From the NCBI GenBank assembly GCA_002255955.1, contig NKIM01000044.1, positions 1 through 37,863 on the forward strand: a stretch of DNA of 37,863 bases. Direction: 5' to 3'. The position numbers and the translations under genes were made by a program. Of the stretch, positions 17,398 to 27,817 are shown piece by piece. Positions within the stretch are counted from its first letter, which is position 1; every line of letters starts with the position of its first letter. The notes below the pieces were generated by a model that saw only the letters and a list, made by a program, of their open reading frames with translations, was not told the DNA's origin and did not search any database. This stretch comes from Burkholderiales bacterium PBB2 (lineage in GTDB: Bacteria > Pseudomonadota > Gammaproteobacteria > Burkholderiales > Burkholderiaceae_C).

Positions 17398-19425
17398 TCA
17401 ACGCTGGTCTGCAAACGACCCCGCTTGGGCCCACCAAGCCAGCACCAGATCCTTTGATTCCTCAATGGACAGGGCCGAGTTGTCGAGCTCGCGCGCATCT
17501 GCGGCAGGGGCTAAAGGCGAGGCCTTGCGGGATTTGTCCTGCAAGTCACGCGCCTCCAAATCTTGACGCAAGCCCGCGATGCTAGCCGAAATCCCCTTGG
17601 AAATCAATTGCTTGTAGCGCCGCTCGGCCCGTGTGGCGGCGCTGGCGGTCAGGAAAACCTTGAGCGGTGCGTCGGGGAAGATGGCCGTGCCCATGTCGCG
17701 GCCATCGGCCACCAGGCCCGGCAGGCGGCGGTAGTCCAGCTGCAGCTGATGCAGGGCGTGGCGCACCTCGGAGTGCGCTGCCACCTTGGAGGCGAGCAGA
17801 CCGGTGGTTTCCAGGCGCAGGGCGTCGGTGATGTCGTCGTCGCCCAGCAGCACGCGGCCACGGCTGAAGTGCAGGTCCAGGCGTGCGGCGATGGCGGCCA
17901 CGGCCTGGCCATCGTCCAGATCGGCGCCTGCCCGCTGGGCGGCCAGGCCGCTGGCGCGGTAGAGCATGCCCGAGTCCAGCACCACATAGCCCAGGGCCTG
18001 CGCCACCTCATCGGCCAGCGTGCCCTTGCCCGAGGCGGTGGGGCCGTCGATGCAGATGACCGGGATGTCCTTGCTGCGTGCCTTGGCCACGCTGAACAGG
18101 GTTTCGAAATAGTCCGGAAACGTTTTGGCCACGCAATGCGGCTCCAGGATGCGCACCGGCACCGAGGGCGTGGTCTTGCCGACCACCAGACCGTTGAAGG
18201 CGGCCAGCGAGAAGCACATGGCCACGCGGTGGTCGTCGTAGGTGTGGATGGCGGCGGCCTGCCAGCTCTGCAGCGGGTGCACGCGCAGCCAGTCCGGGCC
18301 TTCTTCCACCGTGGCGCCCAGCTTGCGCAGCTCGGTCGCCATGGCGGCGATACGGTCGGTTTCCTTGACTCGCCAGCTGGCGATATTGCGCAGGGTGGTC
18401 GGCGAGTCGGCGTACAGCGCCATCACCGCCAGGGTCATGGCCGCGTCGGGGATGTGGTTGCAATCGAGCTCGATGCCGCGCAGCGGCCAGCTGCCACGGC
18501 GCACTTCCAGCCAGTTGGGGCCGGCTTCCACGCGCGCACCCATGGCTTGCGCCGCTTCGACAAAGCGCACATCGCCTTGCAGCGAGGCACTGCCCACGCC
18601 TTCGATGCGCAGCGGCGCTTCGGTGGCAGCCAGTGCACCCAGGGCCACAAAATAGGAGGCCGAGGACGCATCGCCCTCGACATGAACCGCCCCGGGCGAG
18701 CGGTAACGGCTGCCGGCGGGAATCGTGAAGCGTTGCCAGCCTTCGCGCTCGACGGCGATGCCGAAGCGCTTGAGCAGTTCCAGCGTGATGTGGATGTAGG
18801 GTTTGGAGATCAGCTCACCGAGCACCTCGATGACGATGGGCTGCTGCTGCGCCACCAGGGGCAGGGCCAGCAGCAGGGCGGTCAGGAACTGGCTGGAGAC
18901 ATCGCCGCGCACCTGCACCGGGGCGCTGAAGTCCAGGGCCGAGGGGCCGCTCAGGCGCAGCGGCGGATAGCCTTCCTGGCCCAGGCACTCGATCTGGCAG
19001 CCGCGCGCACGCAGGGCATCGACCAGGTCGCCAATCGGGCGCTCATGCATGCGCGCCACGCCGCTCAGCTCGAAGCTGCCGCCTTGCGTGGCGGCCAGCA
19101 GGGCCAGGGCAGCGGTCAGCGGCCGCATGGCCGTGCCGGCATTGCCGAGGAAGAGCTGGGCGGCGTCGACCTTCAGCTGACCACCGATGCCGGTGACCTG
19201 CAGCACACCGTGGTCCGAGGTTTCCAGGCGGCAGCCCAGGGCCTTGAGCGAATCGAGCATGACGGCGGTGTCGTCGCTGTCCAGCAGGTCGTGGACTTCG
19301 GTCGTGCCCTCGGACAGGCCGGCCAGCAGCAGCACGCGGTTGGAGATGCTCTTGGAGCCCGGCAGGCGCACGGTGCCGGCGGCACTGCGCAGCGGCGGCA
19401 GGTCGAGGAAAGGGATCTTGTACAT
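17398..19425 (-). CDS. aroA-cmk: Bifunctional EPSP synthase / cytidylate kinase fusion
   Basis: 675-residue fusion. Residues 1 to about 445 are 5-enolpyruvylshikimate-3-phosphate synthase, the sixth shikimate-pathway step. Motifs are [20 protein letters not shown], the active-site loop [14 protein letters not shown], and [12 protein letters not shown]. From about residue 455 it is CMP/dCMP kinase with P-loop [10 protein letters not shown] (Lys467), LDSGMLYRA and [16 protein letters not shown]. The connecting stretch is [18 protein letters not shown], with no stop codon or frameshift between the domains. Separately encoded aroA and cmk genes usually sit side by side before rpsA, so the fusion keeps that order; the same fusion is known in other Burkholderiales. 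It follows tyrA by 73 bp in a run of aromatic amino acid genes. Confidence 0.97.
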   Translation of the reverse strand: MYKIPFLDLPPLRSAAGTVRLPGSKSISNRVLLLAGLSEGTTEVHDLLDSDDTAVMLDSLKALGCRLETSDHGVLQVTGIGGQLKVDAAQLFLGNAGTAMRPLTAALALLAATQGGSFELSGVARMHERPIGDLVDALRARGCQIECLGQEGYPPLRLSGPSALDFSAPVQVRGDVSSQFLTALLLALPLVAQQQPIVIEVLGELISKPYIHITLELLKRFGIAVEREGWQRFTIPAGSRYRSPGAVHVEGDASSASYFVALGALAATEAPLRIEGVGSASLQGDVRFVEAAQAMGARVEAGPNWLEVRRGSWPLRGIELDCNHIPDAAMTLAVMALYADSPTTLRNIASWRVKETDRIAAMATELRKLGATVEEGPDWLRVHPLQSWQAAAIHTYDDHRVAMCFSLAAFNGLVVGKTTPSVPVRILEPHCVAKTFPDYFETLFSVAKARSKDIPVICIDGPTASGKGTLADEVAQALGYVVLDSGMLYRASGLAAQRAGADLDDGQAVAAIAARLDLHFSRGRVLLGDDDITDALRLETTGLLASKVAAHSEVRHALHQLQLDYRRLPGLVADGRDMGTAIFPDAPLKVFLTASAATRAERRYKQLISKGISASIAGLRQDLEARDLQDKSRKASPLAPAADARELDNSALSIEESKDLVLAWWAQAGSFADQR

Positions 19426-19477
19426 GGCGGACGGACGAGAAAAGCGGTGGTGCCGCCCGCGGCGCGGGCCGGCCTAT

Positions 19478-19510
19478 TACTTGGGCACTACTTGGGCGCT
19501 ATTTGGGTAC
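19478..19510. repeat. Triplicated 11-bp repeat at the tyrA stop
   Basis: TACTTGGGCAC, TACTTGGGCGC and TATTTGGGTAC stand head to tail (19478-19488, 19489-19499, 19500-19510). On the minus strand the third copy holds the tyrA TAG stop and the other two supply TAG and TAA. Because 11 is not a multiple of three, the stops fall in all three frames. Confidence 0.8.
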
Positions 19511-20377
19511 ACGCGGCGCGGCCAGCTGCCACTGGCTGCGGGCATCCGAAATCAGGCGGATGCGGGCTTCCAGCGCGGCGGCGTCGTCATTCTTGAGCAG
19601 CGCTTCCAGCGCGTCGAGCGCCTGGCGGAAGCGCTGCGATTGCACCAGCACCTCGGCCTTGTTGGCCATGAGGATGTCGCGCCAGACCGTGGGTTCGCTG
19701 GCGGCGATGCGGGTGAAATCGCGGAAGCCTGGGCCAGCCAGGCTGAGGTAGTCGCGGCCGGCCGGTTGGGCCGCCACCGACTGGAAAAAGGCGAAAGCCA
19801 GCAGATGCGGCAGATGGCTGACGGCGGCGAAGGCCGCGTCGTGGTTCTGCGGTGTCATCTTGAGCACCTGCGCACCCAGGGCCGACCAGACATCAGTGGC
19901 TTTTTGCACCAGGGCCGGTCGGGTCTGCGGCAGCGGGGTCAGGATGACCTGGCAGTCCTGGTACAGATTGGCATCGGCGTTCTGCACCCCGCCCGATTCC
20001 TTGCCGGTGATCGGGTGGGCCGGCACAAAGGAATCGATGTGCTTGCCCAGGGCTTGCTGCGCGGCACTGACCACATCGCATTTGGTCGAGCCCACGTCCA
20101 TCAGCAAGACCTTGGGGTTGATCAGATGGCGGATGGCTTTGAGCGAGGTCTCGGTGGCCGAGACCGGCACCGCCAGCAGCACAATGTCGGCGCCCGACAC
20201 GGCAAGCAGGGCCGACTCGGCCACCTGGTCGATCACGCCCAGGCGTTTGGCCATTTCGGTGGTGGAGGGCGATTTGCTGTAGCCCACCACATGCTTGACC
20301 AGGCCGGCCTTTTTCATGGCCAGGGCAAAAGAGCCGCCCATCAGGCCGCAACCGATCACGCCGAGTTGGTTGAACAT
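19499..20377 (-). CDS. tyrA: Prephenate dehydrogenase
   Basis: 292 residues. The NAD(P)-binding fold opens at the N-terminus with GVIGCGLMGGSFALAMKKAG. LLMDVGSTKCDVV and the substrate loop PAHPITGKESGGV are classic for prephenate/arogenate dehydrogenases, as is the helical C-terminal half (HLPHLLAFAF, SLAGPGFRDFTRIA). It oxidises and decarboxylates prephenate to 4-hydroxyphenylpyruvate on the way to tyrosine. I chose the ATG at 20377; the open frame extends upstream to 20521 inside pheA without support. It lies 14 bp after pheA, so both chorismate branches are co-transcribed. No ACT domain is present, so allosteric control by tyrosine is not evident. Confidence 0.95.
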   Translation of the reverse strand: MFNQLGVIGCGLMGGSFALAMKKAGLVKHVVGYSKSPSTTEMAKRLGVIDQVAESALLAVSGADIVLLAVPVSATETSLKAIRHLINPKVLLMDVGSTKCDVVSAAQQALGKHIDSFVPAHPITGKESGGVQNADANLYQDCQVILTPLPQTRPALVQKATDVWSALGAQVLKMTPQNHDAAFAAVSHLPHLLAFAFFQSVAAQPAGRDYLSLAGPGFRDFTRIAASEPTVWRDILMANKAEVLVQSQRFRQALDALEALLKNDDAAALEARIRLISDARSQWQLAAPRVPK

Positions 20378-20391
20378 TGGGGCTGGCTCCC

Positions 20392-21498
20392 TCAGGCTTT
20401 CAAGGGGTAGGCGCCGATGACCTTGAAGAAGGCGCAGGACTCGCGCAGCTCGGTCAGGGCCGCGGCCACATGGGGCTCGGACGGGTGGCCGTCCAGGTCG
20501 ATATAGAAGTAGTAGTCCCACTGGCCGGTGCGGGCCGGGCGCGATTCCAGGCGCGTCATCGACACGCCGTGGGTCTTCAGCGGCACCAGAAGGTCGTGCA
20601 TGGCGCCGGGGCGGTTGGGCACCGAGACGATCAGGCTGGTGCAGTCGCGGCCGGTGGCCGGCGGCGTGGCCATGGTCTGCGGCAGGGTGATGACGGCAAA
20701 ACGGGTGCGGTTGTAGGCCTCATCCTGCACCGCATGGGCCACGATGTGCAGGCCAAACAGGGTGGAGGCGCGCTCGCTGGCGATGGCGGCATAGGCCGGG
20801 TTGGTGGCCGCGAGGCGGGCGCCTTCGGCATTGCTGGAGACGGCGCGGCGCTCGGCGTTCGGCAGGTGCTTGTTCAGCCAGTTCTGGCATTGGGCCAGGG
20901 CTTGCGGATGAGCCAGCACAGCCTCGATGTCCTGCAGGCTGTTGTCCTTGCGCAGCAGGTTGTGCCGGATCAGCAGGCTGACCTCGCCGACCACATGGGT
21001 GGGGGTGTGCAGGAACAGGTCCAGCGAGCGGGTGACCACGCCCTCGGTCATGTTCTCCACGCCGACCACGCCGTACTGGGCGCTGCCCGAGGCGGTGGCA
21101 TGGAAGACTTCGTCGAAGCTGTTGCAGTAGATCAGGTCGGCCGCGCCGCCGAAGTACTCGATGGCGGCCTGTTCGCAGAAGGTGCCAAATGGCCCCAGCA
21201 CGGCCACGCGCTGGGGTGATTCCAGGGCCAGGCAGGCCGACATGATCTCGCGCCAGATGGCACTGACGTGCTCGTCCTTCAGTGGCCCGCGGTTGGCCTG
21301 GCGGATCTTCTCGATTACCTGCGCCACACGGTCGGGGCGGAAGAAGGGCGAGCCTTCGCGGCGCTTGACCTCGCCGACCTGCTCGGCCACGCGGGCGCGG
21401 CGGTTCAGCAGGTCCAGCAGTTGCTGGTCCAGCGCGTCGATCTGCTGACGCAGGGTGCCCAGTTCGGGCAGCGGGGTGCTGCCGTCCGTATCAGCCAT
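20392..21498 (-). CDS. pheA: Bifunctional chorismate mutase / prephenate dehydratase (P-protein)
   Basis: 368 residues. An AroQ-type chorismate mutase domain (about 15-95) begins [20 protein letters not shown]. The prephenate dehydratase domain (about 97-275) starts [15 protein letters not shown] and carries YNRTRFAVI with the T-R-F catalytic motif. A C-terminal ACT domain ([18 protein letters not shown], then [18 protein letters not shown]) binds phenylalanine and gives feedback inhibition. It converts chorismate to phenylpyruvate. Its first eight bases overlap the 3' end of serC; tyrA follows after 14 bp. serC-pheA order is widespread in beta- and gammaproteobacteria. Confidence 0.97.
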   Translation of the reverse strand: MADTDGSTPLPELGTLRQQIDALDQQLLDLLNRRARVAEQVGEVKRREGSPFFRPDRVAQVIEKIRQANRGPLKDEHVSAIWREIMSACLALESPQRVAVLGPFGTFCEQAAIEYFGGAADLIYCNSFDEVFHATASGSAQYGVVGVENMTEGVVTRSLDLFLHTPTHVVGEVSLLIRHNLLRKDNSLQDIEAVLAHPQALAQCQNWLNKHLPNAERRAVSSNAEGARLAATNPAYAAIASERASTLFGLHIVAHAVQDEAYNRTRFAVITLPQTMATPPATGRDCTSLIVSVPNRPGAMHDLLVPLKTHGVSMTRLESRPARTGQWDYYFYIDLDGHPSEPHVAAALTELRESCAFFKVIGAYPLKA

Positions 21499-22621
21499 AT
21501 TGAGCCTCGAAATCCTTCAGGTAAGCCACCAGGGCTTGCACGCCCTCCAGGGGCATGGCGTTGTAAATCGATGCCCGCATGCCGCCCACCGACTTGTGGC
21601 CTTTGAGTTGCAGCAGGTTTCGCGCCTTCGCACCGTTCAGGAAGGATTCGTTCAGCTGCGGCGTGTCGTACGCGCCGCGCAGGTAAAACGGGACATTCAT
21701 ACGCGAGCGGCACTCGGCCGCCACGCGGTTTTCAAACATCGAGGAGGCATCGAGCGCTGCGTAGAGCAGGGCGGCCTTCTCGATATTGCGCTGTTCGATG
21801 GCAGCCACGCCGCTCCGCTCGCCATGGCGGAAAGCCTTGAGCCACTGGAACACCAGGCCTGCCACGTAGATGCCAAAGGTCGGCGGCGTGTTGTACATGG
21901 AGTTCGCCTCGGCCACGGTCTTGTAGTCGAAGGCCGAGGGGCAGATGGCCATGGCGTGCCCCAGCAGGTCTTCGCGCACGAACACCAGGGTCAGGCCGGC
22001 CGGACCGATGTTTTTCTGCGCACCGGCAAAGGCCAGGCCCACGCGCGACCAGTCGATGGCGCGCGAGAGCACGTGCGAGGAGCAATCGACCACCAGCGGC
22101 GCCTCGCTGCCGAGCGCACGCAGATCGGGGAGCTCGTGGAACTCCAGCCCGTCGATTGTTTCGTTGGAGCAGATGTGCACATAGGCCGCATCGCGGCGCA
22201 ACTGCCAGCTGCTGGGCGAGGGCAGGCTGCGGTAGCCGCCCGGGCCGCCGTCGGCAGCAATCTGGACATCGGCATAACGCCGGGCTTCCTGGGCGCTTTT
22301 CTTAGACCAGGAGCCGCTGACCACCGCATCCACCTTGCCCAGACCCTGGCGACCGGCCAGATTCATGGGCACGATGGCGTTCTCGGCCAGGCCGCCGCCC
22401 TGCATGAACAGGATGCGGAAGTGGCTGGGGACTTGCAGCAGCTCGCGCAGATCGCGCTCAGCGGTTTCGGCGATCTCGGTGAACTCGCGGCCGCGATGGC
22501 TCATCTCCATCACGCTCATGCCGGAGCCGTGCCAGTCCAGCATCTCGCCGGCCACGTGCTGCAGCACGGCTTCGGGCAGGGCGGCCGGGCCGGCGGAAAA
22601 ATTGAACGGGCGGGAGCTCAT
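21491..22621 (-). CDS. serC: Phosphoserine aminotransferase
   Basis: 376-residue PLP enzyme making 3-phosphoserine from 3-phosphohydroxypyruvate, also used in pyridoxine synthesis. It begins [29 protein letters not shown] and [19 protein letters not shown] follow, and the PLP-binding lysine is Lys203 in [11 protein letters not shown]. The C-terminus has [17 protein letters not shown], typical of SerC. The ATG at 22621 was chosen by family alignment from memory; the frame runs further to 22732. It overlaps pheA by eight bases and is separated from the upstream DUF2059 gene by about 150 bp. Confidence 0.97.
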   Translation of the reverse strand: MSSRPFNFSAGPAALPEAVLQHVAGEMLDWHGSGMSVMEMSHRGREFTEIAETAERDLRELLQVPSHFRILFMQGGGLAENAIVPMNLAGRQGLGKVDAVVSGSWSKKSAQEARRYADVQIAADGGPGGYRSLPSPSSWQLRRDAAYVHICSNETIDGLEFHELPDLRALGSEAPLVVDCSSHVLSRAIDWSRVGLAFAGAQKNIGPAGLTLVFVREDLLGHAMAICPSAFDYKTVAEANSMYNTPPTFGIYVAGLVFQWLKAFRHGERSGVAAIEQRNIEKAALLYAALDASSMFENRVAAECRSRMNVPFYLRGAYDTPQLNESFLNGAKARNLLQLKGHKSVGGMRASIYNAMPLEGVQALVAYLKDFEAQYG

Positions 22622-22769
22622 CGGTTCGGGCCTGGTCGGGTCACATCGAAATCTTGGGCGGCGAGGGCGAAGCTGCTGCCCTCGTTGCCGCTCCTCAGGG
22701 CGGTGCGCTGCTGACGGAGCGCCGCGCGACACATCCGCCCTTGAGGACTTCTGGCTTGCTGGCTGCGCT

Positions 22770-23387
22770 TTACTTCTTGGGCGCCGGCGTGGCCGGGGCC
22801 GAAGCGGGCTTGGCCGGAATGCCCAGCTGCTTGGCCACGCTTTGTTGCAGCGCCTTGAAGCGGGTGTCCAGCGTGTTGCCGGTGTCCGCCATCAGCTTTT
22901 CGGTCAGCGCCTTTTGCATTTCGCCGCCCATCTGGCTGAACTTCTTGTTCACGGGCGATTCCAGCCAGGCCAGCAGCTGCTTGAGTTCGTCTTCCGTGAA
23001 GCGTTCGTCGAGCATGGCGCCGACCGTGCTGGGGGCCAGCTTGATGGCGCGGTCGCGCAGCATGGGGCCGTTTTCTTCGGCGAACTTCTTGACTTCGGCT
23101 TCGATGGCCTTGGCCGTGGCTTCGCGCTTTTCCGGGGGCAGCTGCTGCAGGGCGGCACTGGCGCCTTGCATCAGATTGCCCAGCGGGCCTTGCAGCACTG
23201 CGCGCGACAGGTTCTCGATGCCGGGTTGCTGCACTTGCAGCAATTTGGCGATCAGCTCTTTCTTGGCGGGCGACGAGGCAGCCGCCGGTGCGCTTTGCGC
23301 GTGGCTCAGGCTGGCACCGACGAGCAGGGTGGCTGCAGCAGCCACGGCCTGGATGGCCTTCATGGCCTTGATGGACTTGGAGTTCAA
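22770..23387 (-). CDS. DUF2059 domain protein, exported
   Basis: 205 residues with an N-terminal signal peptide ([22 protein letters not shown]). The body is helical, with the DUF2059-type segment [26 protein letters not shown] followed by [22 protein letters not shown] Pro/Ala tail ends the protein. It lies just 2 bp after the gyrA stop codon, so it is transcribed with gyrA or from a promoter inside it. Molecular function is unknown for the domain; location is most likely periplasmic. Another cassette-borne gene in this window (34091-34606) shows a similar pattern. Confidence 0.85.
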   Translation of the reverse strand: MNSKSIKAMKAIQAVAAAATLLVGASLSHAQSAPAAASSPAKKELIAKLLQVQQPGIENLSRAVLQGPLGNLMQGASAALQQLPPEKREATAKAIEAEVKKFAEENGPMLRDRAIKLAPSTVGAMLDERFTEDELKQLLAWLESPVNKKFSQMGGEMQKALTEKLMADTGNTLDTRFKALQQSVAKQLGIPAKPASAPATPAPKK

Positions 23388-23389
23388 GC

Positions 23390-26068
23390 TTATTCCTTGG
23401 TGGAGTCGTCGCTGGCGGCGGCGTCGTCGGCGCCGGTGGAGTCGCCGTCTTCGGGGTTGGAACTGGCTTCGGCGTTGCTGTTGTCAACCGCATCGTTTTC
23501 CACGATGCGCTGCAAGCCGGAAAGCTTGCTGCCGTCGTCCAGGGCAATCAGGGTCACGCCTTGCGTGGCGCGGCCCAGTTCACGGATCTCCGACACCCGG
23601 GTGCGCACCAGCACGCCGCGGTCGGTGATCAGCATGATTTCGTCGTCCGGGCGCACCAGGGTGGCGGCCACCACACGGCCATTGCGCTCGCTTTGCTGGA
23701 TCGCGATCATGCCCTTGGTGCCGCGGCCATGGCGGGTGTACTCGACGATGGCGGTGCGCTTGCCGTAGCCGTTTTCGGTGGCGGTCAGCACACTCTGGTT
23801 TTCGTCTTCGGCCACCAGCATGGCGATCAGACGTTGCTCGGGTTCCAGCATCATGCCGCGCACGCCGCGGGCGGTGCGGCCCATCGGGCGCACATCGTCT
23901 TCGTCAAAGCGCACGGCCTTGCCGCCATCGCTGAACAGCATCACATCGTGCTTGCCGTCGGTCAGCGCGGCGCCGATCAGGTGGTCGCCGTCGTCCAGGT
24001 CCACGGCGATGATGCCGGCCTTGCGCGGGTTGCTGAAGTCCTTCAACGAGGTCTTCTTAACCGTGCCCATGGCCGTGGCCATGAAGATGAAGTGATCTTC
24101 GGGGAAGACGCGGAACTCACCGGTCAGCGGCAGCACGACGGTGATCTTTTCGTCCTGCTGCAGCGGGAACATGTTGACGATGGGCTTGCCGCGCGAGGCG
24201 CGCGAGCCCTGCGGCACTTCCCAGACCTTGAGCCAGTAGACGCGGCCGCGGTTGCTGAAGCACAGGATCCAGTCGTGGGTGTTGGCGATGAAGAGCTGGT
24301 CGATCCAGTCGTCATCCTTGGTCTGCGTGGCCTGCTTGCCGCGACCGCCGCGTTTTTGCGCGCGGTATTCGCTCAGGGCTTGGCTCTTGATGTAGCCGGT
24401 GTGCGAGAGCGTCACCACCATGTCGGTGGGCGTGATCAGGTCTTCGGTGCCCAGTTCCTGGGCGTTGTGCTCGATGGTACTGCGACGAGCGCCGACCTTG
24501 GTCTGGCCGAACTCTTGGCGAACCTGCACCAGCTCTTCGCTGATGATGGCGGTGACGCGGGCGGGCTTGGCCAGGATGTCCAGCAGATCGGCGATCTGGG
24601 CCATCACGTCCTTGTACTCGCCGACGATCTTGTCCTGCTCGAGGCCGGTCAGGCGCTGCAGACGCATCTGCAGAATTTCGCCAGCCTGGTCGTCGGACAG
24701 GCGGTAGAGGCCGTCGTCCTGCATGCCGTACATGGCCGGCAGGCCCTCGGGTCGGAAGGCATTGCGGCCGCCGGGCGTGTCGCCCTCGGCACGCGACAGC
24801 ATCTCGCGCACCAGCGAGGAATCCCAGCTCTTGGCCATCAGCGCCGCCTTGGCGACCGGCGGCGTCGGCGAGGTCTTGATGGTCTCGATGAACTCATCGA
24901 TATTGGCCAGAGCCACGGCCAGGCCTTCCAGCACATGGCCGCGCTCACGCGCCTTGCGCAGGCTAAAGATGGTGCGGCGGGTGACGACTTCGCGGCGGTG
25001 CTCCAGGAAGACCGTGATCAGGTCTTTCAGATTGCACAGCTTGGGCTGACCGTCGATCAGCGCCACCATATTCATGCCGAAGGTGTCTTGCAGCTGCGTC
25101 TGCTTGTACAGATTGTTCAGCACCACTTCGGGTACTTCACCGCGCTTGAGCTCGATCACCACGCGCATGCCGGACTTGTCGCTCTCGTCCTGGATGTGGC
25201 TGATGCCTTCGATCTTCTTCTCGTGCACCAGCTCGGCAATGCGCTCGAGCAGGGTCTTCTTGTTAACTTGATACGGGATCTCGTCAACGATGATGGCCTG
25301 GCGGTTGCCGCGGTCGATGTCCTCGAAGTGGACCTTGGCGCGCATCACCACCTTGCCGCGGCCGGTGCGGTAGCCGTCGCGCGCGCCGGACAGGCCGTAG
25401 ATGATGCCGGCGGTCGGGAAGTCGGGCGCCGGAATGATCTCCATCAGTTCGTCGATGGTCGCTTCCGGGTTCTTCAGCGTGTGCAGGCAGGCGTCCACCA
25501 CCTCATTGAGGTTGTGCGGCGGAATATTGGTAGCCATGCCCACGGCAATACCGGTCGAGCCATTGACCAGCAAATTGGGAATGCGGTTGGGCAGAACCAG
25601 GGGTTCTTTTTCCGAGCCGTCATAGTTGGGCCCGAAATCGACGGTTTCCTTGTCGATATCGGCCAGCATTTCGTGGGCGATTTTGTCCAGGCGGATTTCG
25701 GTGTAACGCATGGCCGCGGCGTTGTCGCCGTCCACCGAACCGAAATTGCCTTGGCCGTCGACCAGCATATGGCGCATGGAAAAGTCCTGCGCCAAGCGGA
25801 CGATGGTGTCGTACACCGCGGTGTCACCGTGCGGGTGGTACTTACCGATCACATCGCCAACGATACGGGCCGACTTCTTATAAGGCCGGTTCCAATCGTT
25901 GTTGAGTTCGTGCATGGCGAACAGCACGCGCCGGTGCACGGGCTTGAGGCCGTCCCGTGCATCGGGCAGGGCGCGCCCCACGATCACGCTCATCGCGTAA
26001 TCGAGATATGAACGCCGCATCTCCTCTTCGAGGCTGATCGGCAATGTTTCCTTGGCGAACTGGGTCAT
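23390..26068 (-). CDS. gyrA: DNA gyrase subunit A
   Basis: 892-residue topoisomerase II subunit that cuts and rejoins DNA. It begins [20 protein letters not shown]. The catalytic tyrosine is Tyr122 in AMRYTEIRL, in register with E. coli. The quinolone region reads HGDTAVYDT, so position 83 is Thr and position 87 Asp. Thr83 is wild-type in several Gram-negatives and is not by itself a resistance mutation. The C-terminal beta-pinwheel includes the GyrA box QKRGGRGKQ, and the protein ends in an acidic tail. I used ATG 26068; an ATG at 26107 adds 13 unlikely residues. It is divergent from the ompA-family gene. Confidence 0.98.
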   Translation of the reverse strand: MTQFAKETLPISLEEEMRRSYLDYAMSVIVGRALPDARDGLKPVHRRVLFAMHELNNDWNRPYKKSARIVGDVIGKYHPHGDTAVYDTIVRLAQDFSMRHMLVDGQGNFGSVDGDNAAAMRYTEIRLDKIAHEMLADIDKETVDFGPNYDGSEKEPLVLPNRIPNLLVNGSTGIAVGMATNIPPHNLNEVVDACLHTLKNPEATIDELMEIIPAPDFPTAGIIYGLSGARDGYRTGRGKVVMRAKVHFEDIDRGNRQAIIVDEIPYQVNKKTLLERIAELVHEKKIEGISHIQDESDKSGMRVVIELKRGEVPEVVLNNLYKQTQLQDTFGMNMVALIDGQPKLCNLKDLITVFLEHRREVVTRRTIFSLRKARERGHVLEGLAVALANIDEFIETIKTSPTPPVAKAALMAKSWDSSLVREMLSRAEGDTPGGRNAFRPEGLPAMYGMQDDGLYRLSDDQAGEILQMRLQRLTGLEQDKIVGEYKDVMAQIADLLDILAKPARVTAIISEELVQVRQEFGQTKVGARRSTIEHNAQELGTEDLITPTDMVVTLSHTGYIKSQALSEYRAQKRGGRGKQATQTKDDDWIDQLFIANTHDWILCFSNRGRVYWLKVWEVPQGSRASRGKPIVNMFPLQQDEKITVVLPLTGEFRVFPEDHFIFMATAMGTVKKTSLKDFSNPRKAGIIAVDLDDGDHLIGAALTDGKHDVMLFSDGGKAVRFDEDDVRPMGRTARGVRGMMLEPEQRLIAMLVAEDENQSVLTATENGYGKRTAIVEYTRHGRGTKGMIAIQQSERNGRVVAATLVRPDDEIMLITDRGVLVRTRVSEIRELGRATQGVTLIALDDGSKLSGLQRIVENDAVDNSNAEASSNPEDGDSTGADDAAASDDSTKE

Positions 26069-26331
26069 GCGCTTGTGCTCGGCTCCATGTTTGAGATGGG
26101 CCTGCATCGTTGAGGACAGAAGCCGCCGATTCTAAAGGCCTGCGGCTGTAGCACCTTTGCAACATTCGTCACTGACACGGCATAGGAGGCCGCCACAATA
26201 CGGCGCTATCGGTGCCCTATGGCACAATCGATGAGTTCCTAGGAGAAACCCGTATCAGGGTATCTTTGAGGTTTTTGTTCAAGTACTGGGCACTCGCAGT
26301 GCAACTGCGGCATTCCTTGAGAGGAGAATTC

Positions 26332-26982
26332 ATGAAGAAATTGAACCGCGTGGCATCGCTCTTCGCCGTCGCCGCTTTTGCTGCGTCTGGCGCAATGGCG
26401 CAGACCGTCGACAACTGGCGCGCCACCGATGGCACCGTGTGGAAGAACGGTAGCAACGAACACTGCTGGCGCGATGCCAACTGGACCCCGGCCACCGCCG
26501 CCAAGGAATGCGACGGCGCACTGAAGCCCGCCCCCAAGGCTGAGCCGGCCCCTGCCCCGAAAGCTGCCGCTCCTGTGACCCCGCCACCGGCACCGAAGCC
26601 CGCCGTGGTGCCGCCGAAGCCGGTCAGCGAAAAGGTGACCTACGCTGCTGATGCTTTCTTCGACTTCGACAAGGCTGTGCTGAAGCCCGAAGCCAAGGCC
26701 AAGCTGGACGACCTGTACAGCAAGACCAATGGCGTGAACCTGGAAGTCATCATCGCCGTCGGCCACACCGACTCGGTGGGTTCGGATGCCTACAACCAGA
26801 AGCTGTCGGTGGCACGTGCTGAAGCCGTCAAGGCCTATCTGGTGAGCAAGGGCGCTGAAAAGAACCGCGTGTACACCGAAGGCAAGGGCGAGAAGTCGCC
26901 TGTGGCCGACAACAAGACCGCCGAAGGCCGCGCCAAGAACCGCCGCGTGGAAATCGAAGTGGTCGGTACCCGCAACAAGTAA
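26332..26982 (+). CDS. OmpA family outer membrane/peptidoglycan-binding protein
   Basis: 216 residues. The signal peptide is MKKLNRVASLFAVAAFAASGAMAQ. A short Cys-containing segment (SNEHCWRDANWTPATAAKECDG) could form one disulfide. A Pro/Ala/Lys-rich linker (about 62-100) leads to an OmpA C-terminal domain with GHTDSVGSDAYNQKLSVARAE and GRAKNRRVEIEV, the residues that grip diaminopimelate in peptidoglycan. There is no eight-strand OmpA barrel, so it is a short periplasmic relative tethering to the wall. GAGGAG lies five bases before the ATG at 26332. About 260 bp separate it from the divergent gyrA start; the leader upstream of the ATG carries no supported gene. A terminator follows. Confidence 0.93.
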   Translation: MKKLNRVASLFAVAAFAASGAMAQTVDNWRATDGTVWKNGSNEHCWRDANWTPATAAKECDGALKPAPKAEPAPAPKAAAPVTPPPAPKPAVVPPKPVSEKVTYAADAFFDFDKAVLKPEAKAKLDDLYSKTNGVNLEVIIAVGHTDSVGSDAYNQKLSVARAEAVKAYLVSKGAEKNRVYTEGKGEKSPVADNKTAEGRAKNRRVEIEVVGTRNK

Positions 26983-27018
26983 GTCCTGAGTCGGGCGCGC
27001 TGCGCGCCCTCTCAAATC

Positions 27019-27054
27019 AACCCCGCAATGCTTCGGCAGATGCGGGGTTTTTTT
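27019..27054 (+). terminator. Intrinsic terminator after the ompA-family gene
   Basis: CCCCGCA (27021-27027) pairs with TGCGGGG (27041-27047), with an inner TGC-TTCG-GCA hairpin, followed by seven T residues. It lies about 40 bp past the stop codon and about 60 bp before ubiG. Confidence 0.9.
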
Positions 27055-27115
27055 ATGCCGGCTTGGTTGGTGCCCGCCAAGGTGCCGGTAATTCTTTGTT
27101 GCTACCATCTGCGCC

Positions 27116-27817
27116 ATGATCAATGCTGACCCTCAAGAGCTCGCCAAATTTGGCGAACTCGCCCACCACTGGTGGGACACCGAAAGTGAATTCAAGCCGC
27201 TTCACCAGATCAACCCGCTGCGCTTGGATTGGATCTCGTCTTATTGCCCACTGGCTGGTAAACAGGTGCTGGATGTGGGTTGTGGTGGCGGCATCTTGAC
27301 CGATTCCATGGCGCGCCGTGGTGCCAAGGCGCTCGGTATCGACCTCGCCACCAAGGCGCTCAAAGTGGCGCAGTTGCATGCGATGGAGGCCGGAACCGAG
27401 GGCGTCGACTACCGCGAGATCGCGGTGGAAGCGCTGGCCTTGGAGCGGCCGGCCAGTTTTGACGTGGTGACCTGCATGGAAATGCTGGAGCATGTGCCCG
27501 ACCCGGCTTCCGTGGTGCAGGCCTGTGCGGATCTGGTCAAGCCAGGTGGCTGGGTGTTTTTGTCCACCCTCAACCGCAATGCCAAGTCATTTTTGCAAGC
27601 GATTGTGGGCGCGGAGTATGTGCTCAAGATGCTGCCCGCCGGCACCCACGAATACGCGCGCTTTTTACGCCCCGCTGAATTGGCGCAGTTCTGCCGCGAT
27701 GCGGGCTTGGACCTGCAGGCCAGCCGTGGCTTGGGCTACAACCCGATCAATCAGCGTTACAGCTTGAGTGCCGATACCAGCGTCAATTACATGCTGGCCT
27801 GCCGCAAGTCCTCATGA
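27116..27817 (+). CDS. ubiG: Ubiquinone biosynthesis O-methyltransferase
   Basis: 233-residue SAM-dependent methyltransferase carrying out both O-methylations in ubiquinone synthesis. It begins with [23 protein letters not shown] cut by the usual DP motif, the UbiG opening. The SAM site is [16 protein letters not shown], with [15 protein letters not shown] next. [12 protein letters not shown] and [14 protein letters not shown] are also UbiG features. Its TGA overlaps the start of gph (ATGA), a coupling known in related species. It sits between the ompA terminator and gph. Confidence 0.96.
   Translation: MINADPQELAKFGELAHHWWDTESEFKPLHQINPLRLDWISSYCPLAGKQVLDVGCGGGILTDSMARRGAKALGIDLATKALKVAQLHAMEAGTEGVDYREIAVEALALERPASFDVVTCMEMLEHVPDPASVVQACADLVKPGGWVFLSTLNRNAKSFLQAIVGAEYVLKMLPAGTHEYARFLRPAELAQFCRDAGLDLQASRGLGYNPINQRYSLSADTSVNYMLACRKSS

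Noticed and set aside
17386-17419. Terminator after the aroA-cmk gene
   Set aside because: The 9-bp inverted repeat has a 16-base loop and no T-run.
25800-25835. Quinolone-resistance change in gyrA (Thr at position 83)
   Set aside because: Thr at this position is wild-type in several Gram-negative species and Asp87 is unchanged, so no resistance claim is made.
23561-26011. Plus-strand 816-codon open frame antisense to gyrA
   Set aside because: The gyrA frame is unmistakable; the antisense product is a His/Val/Gly-rich shadow. The same applies to 17563-19596 opposite aroA-cmk.
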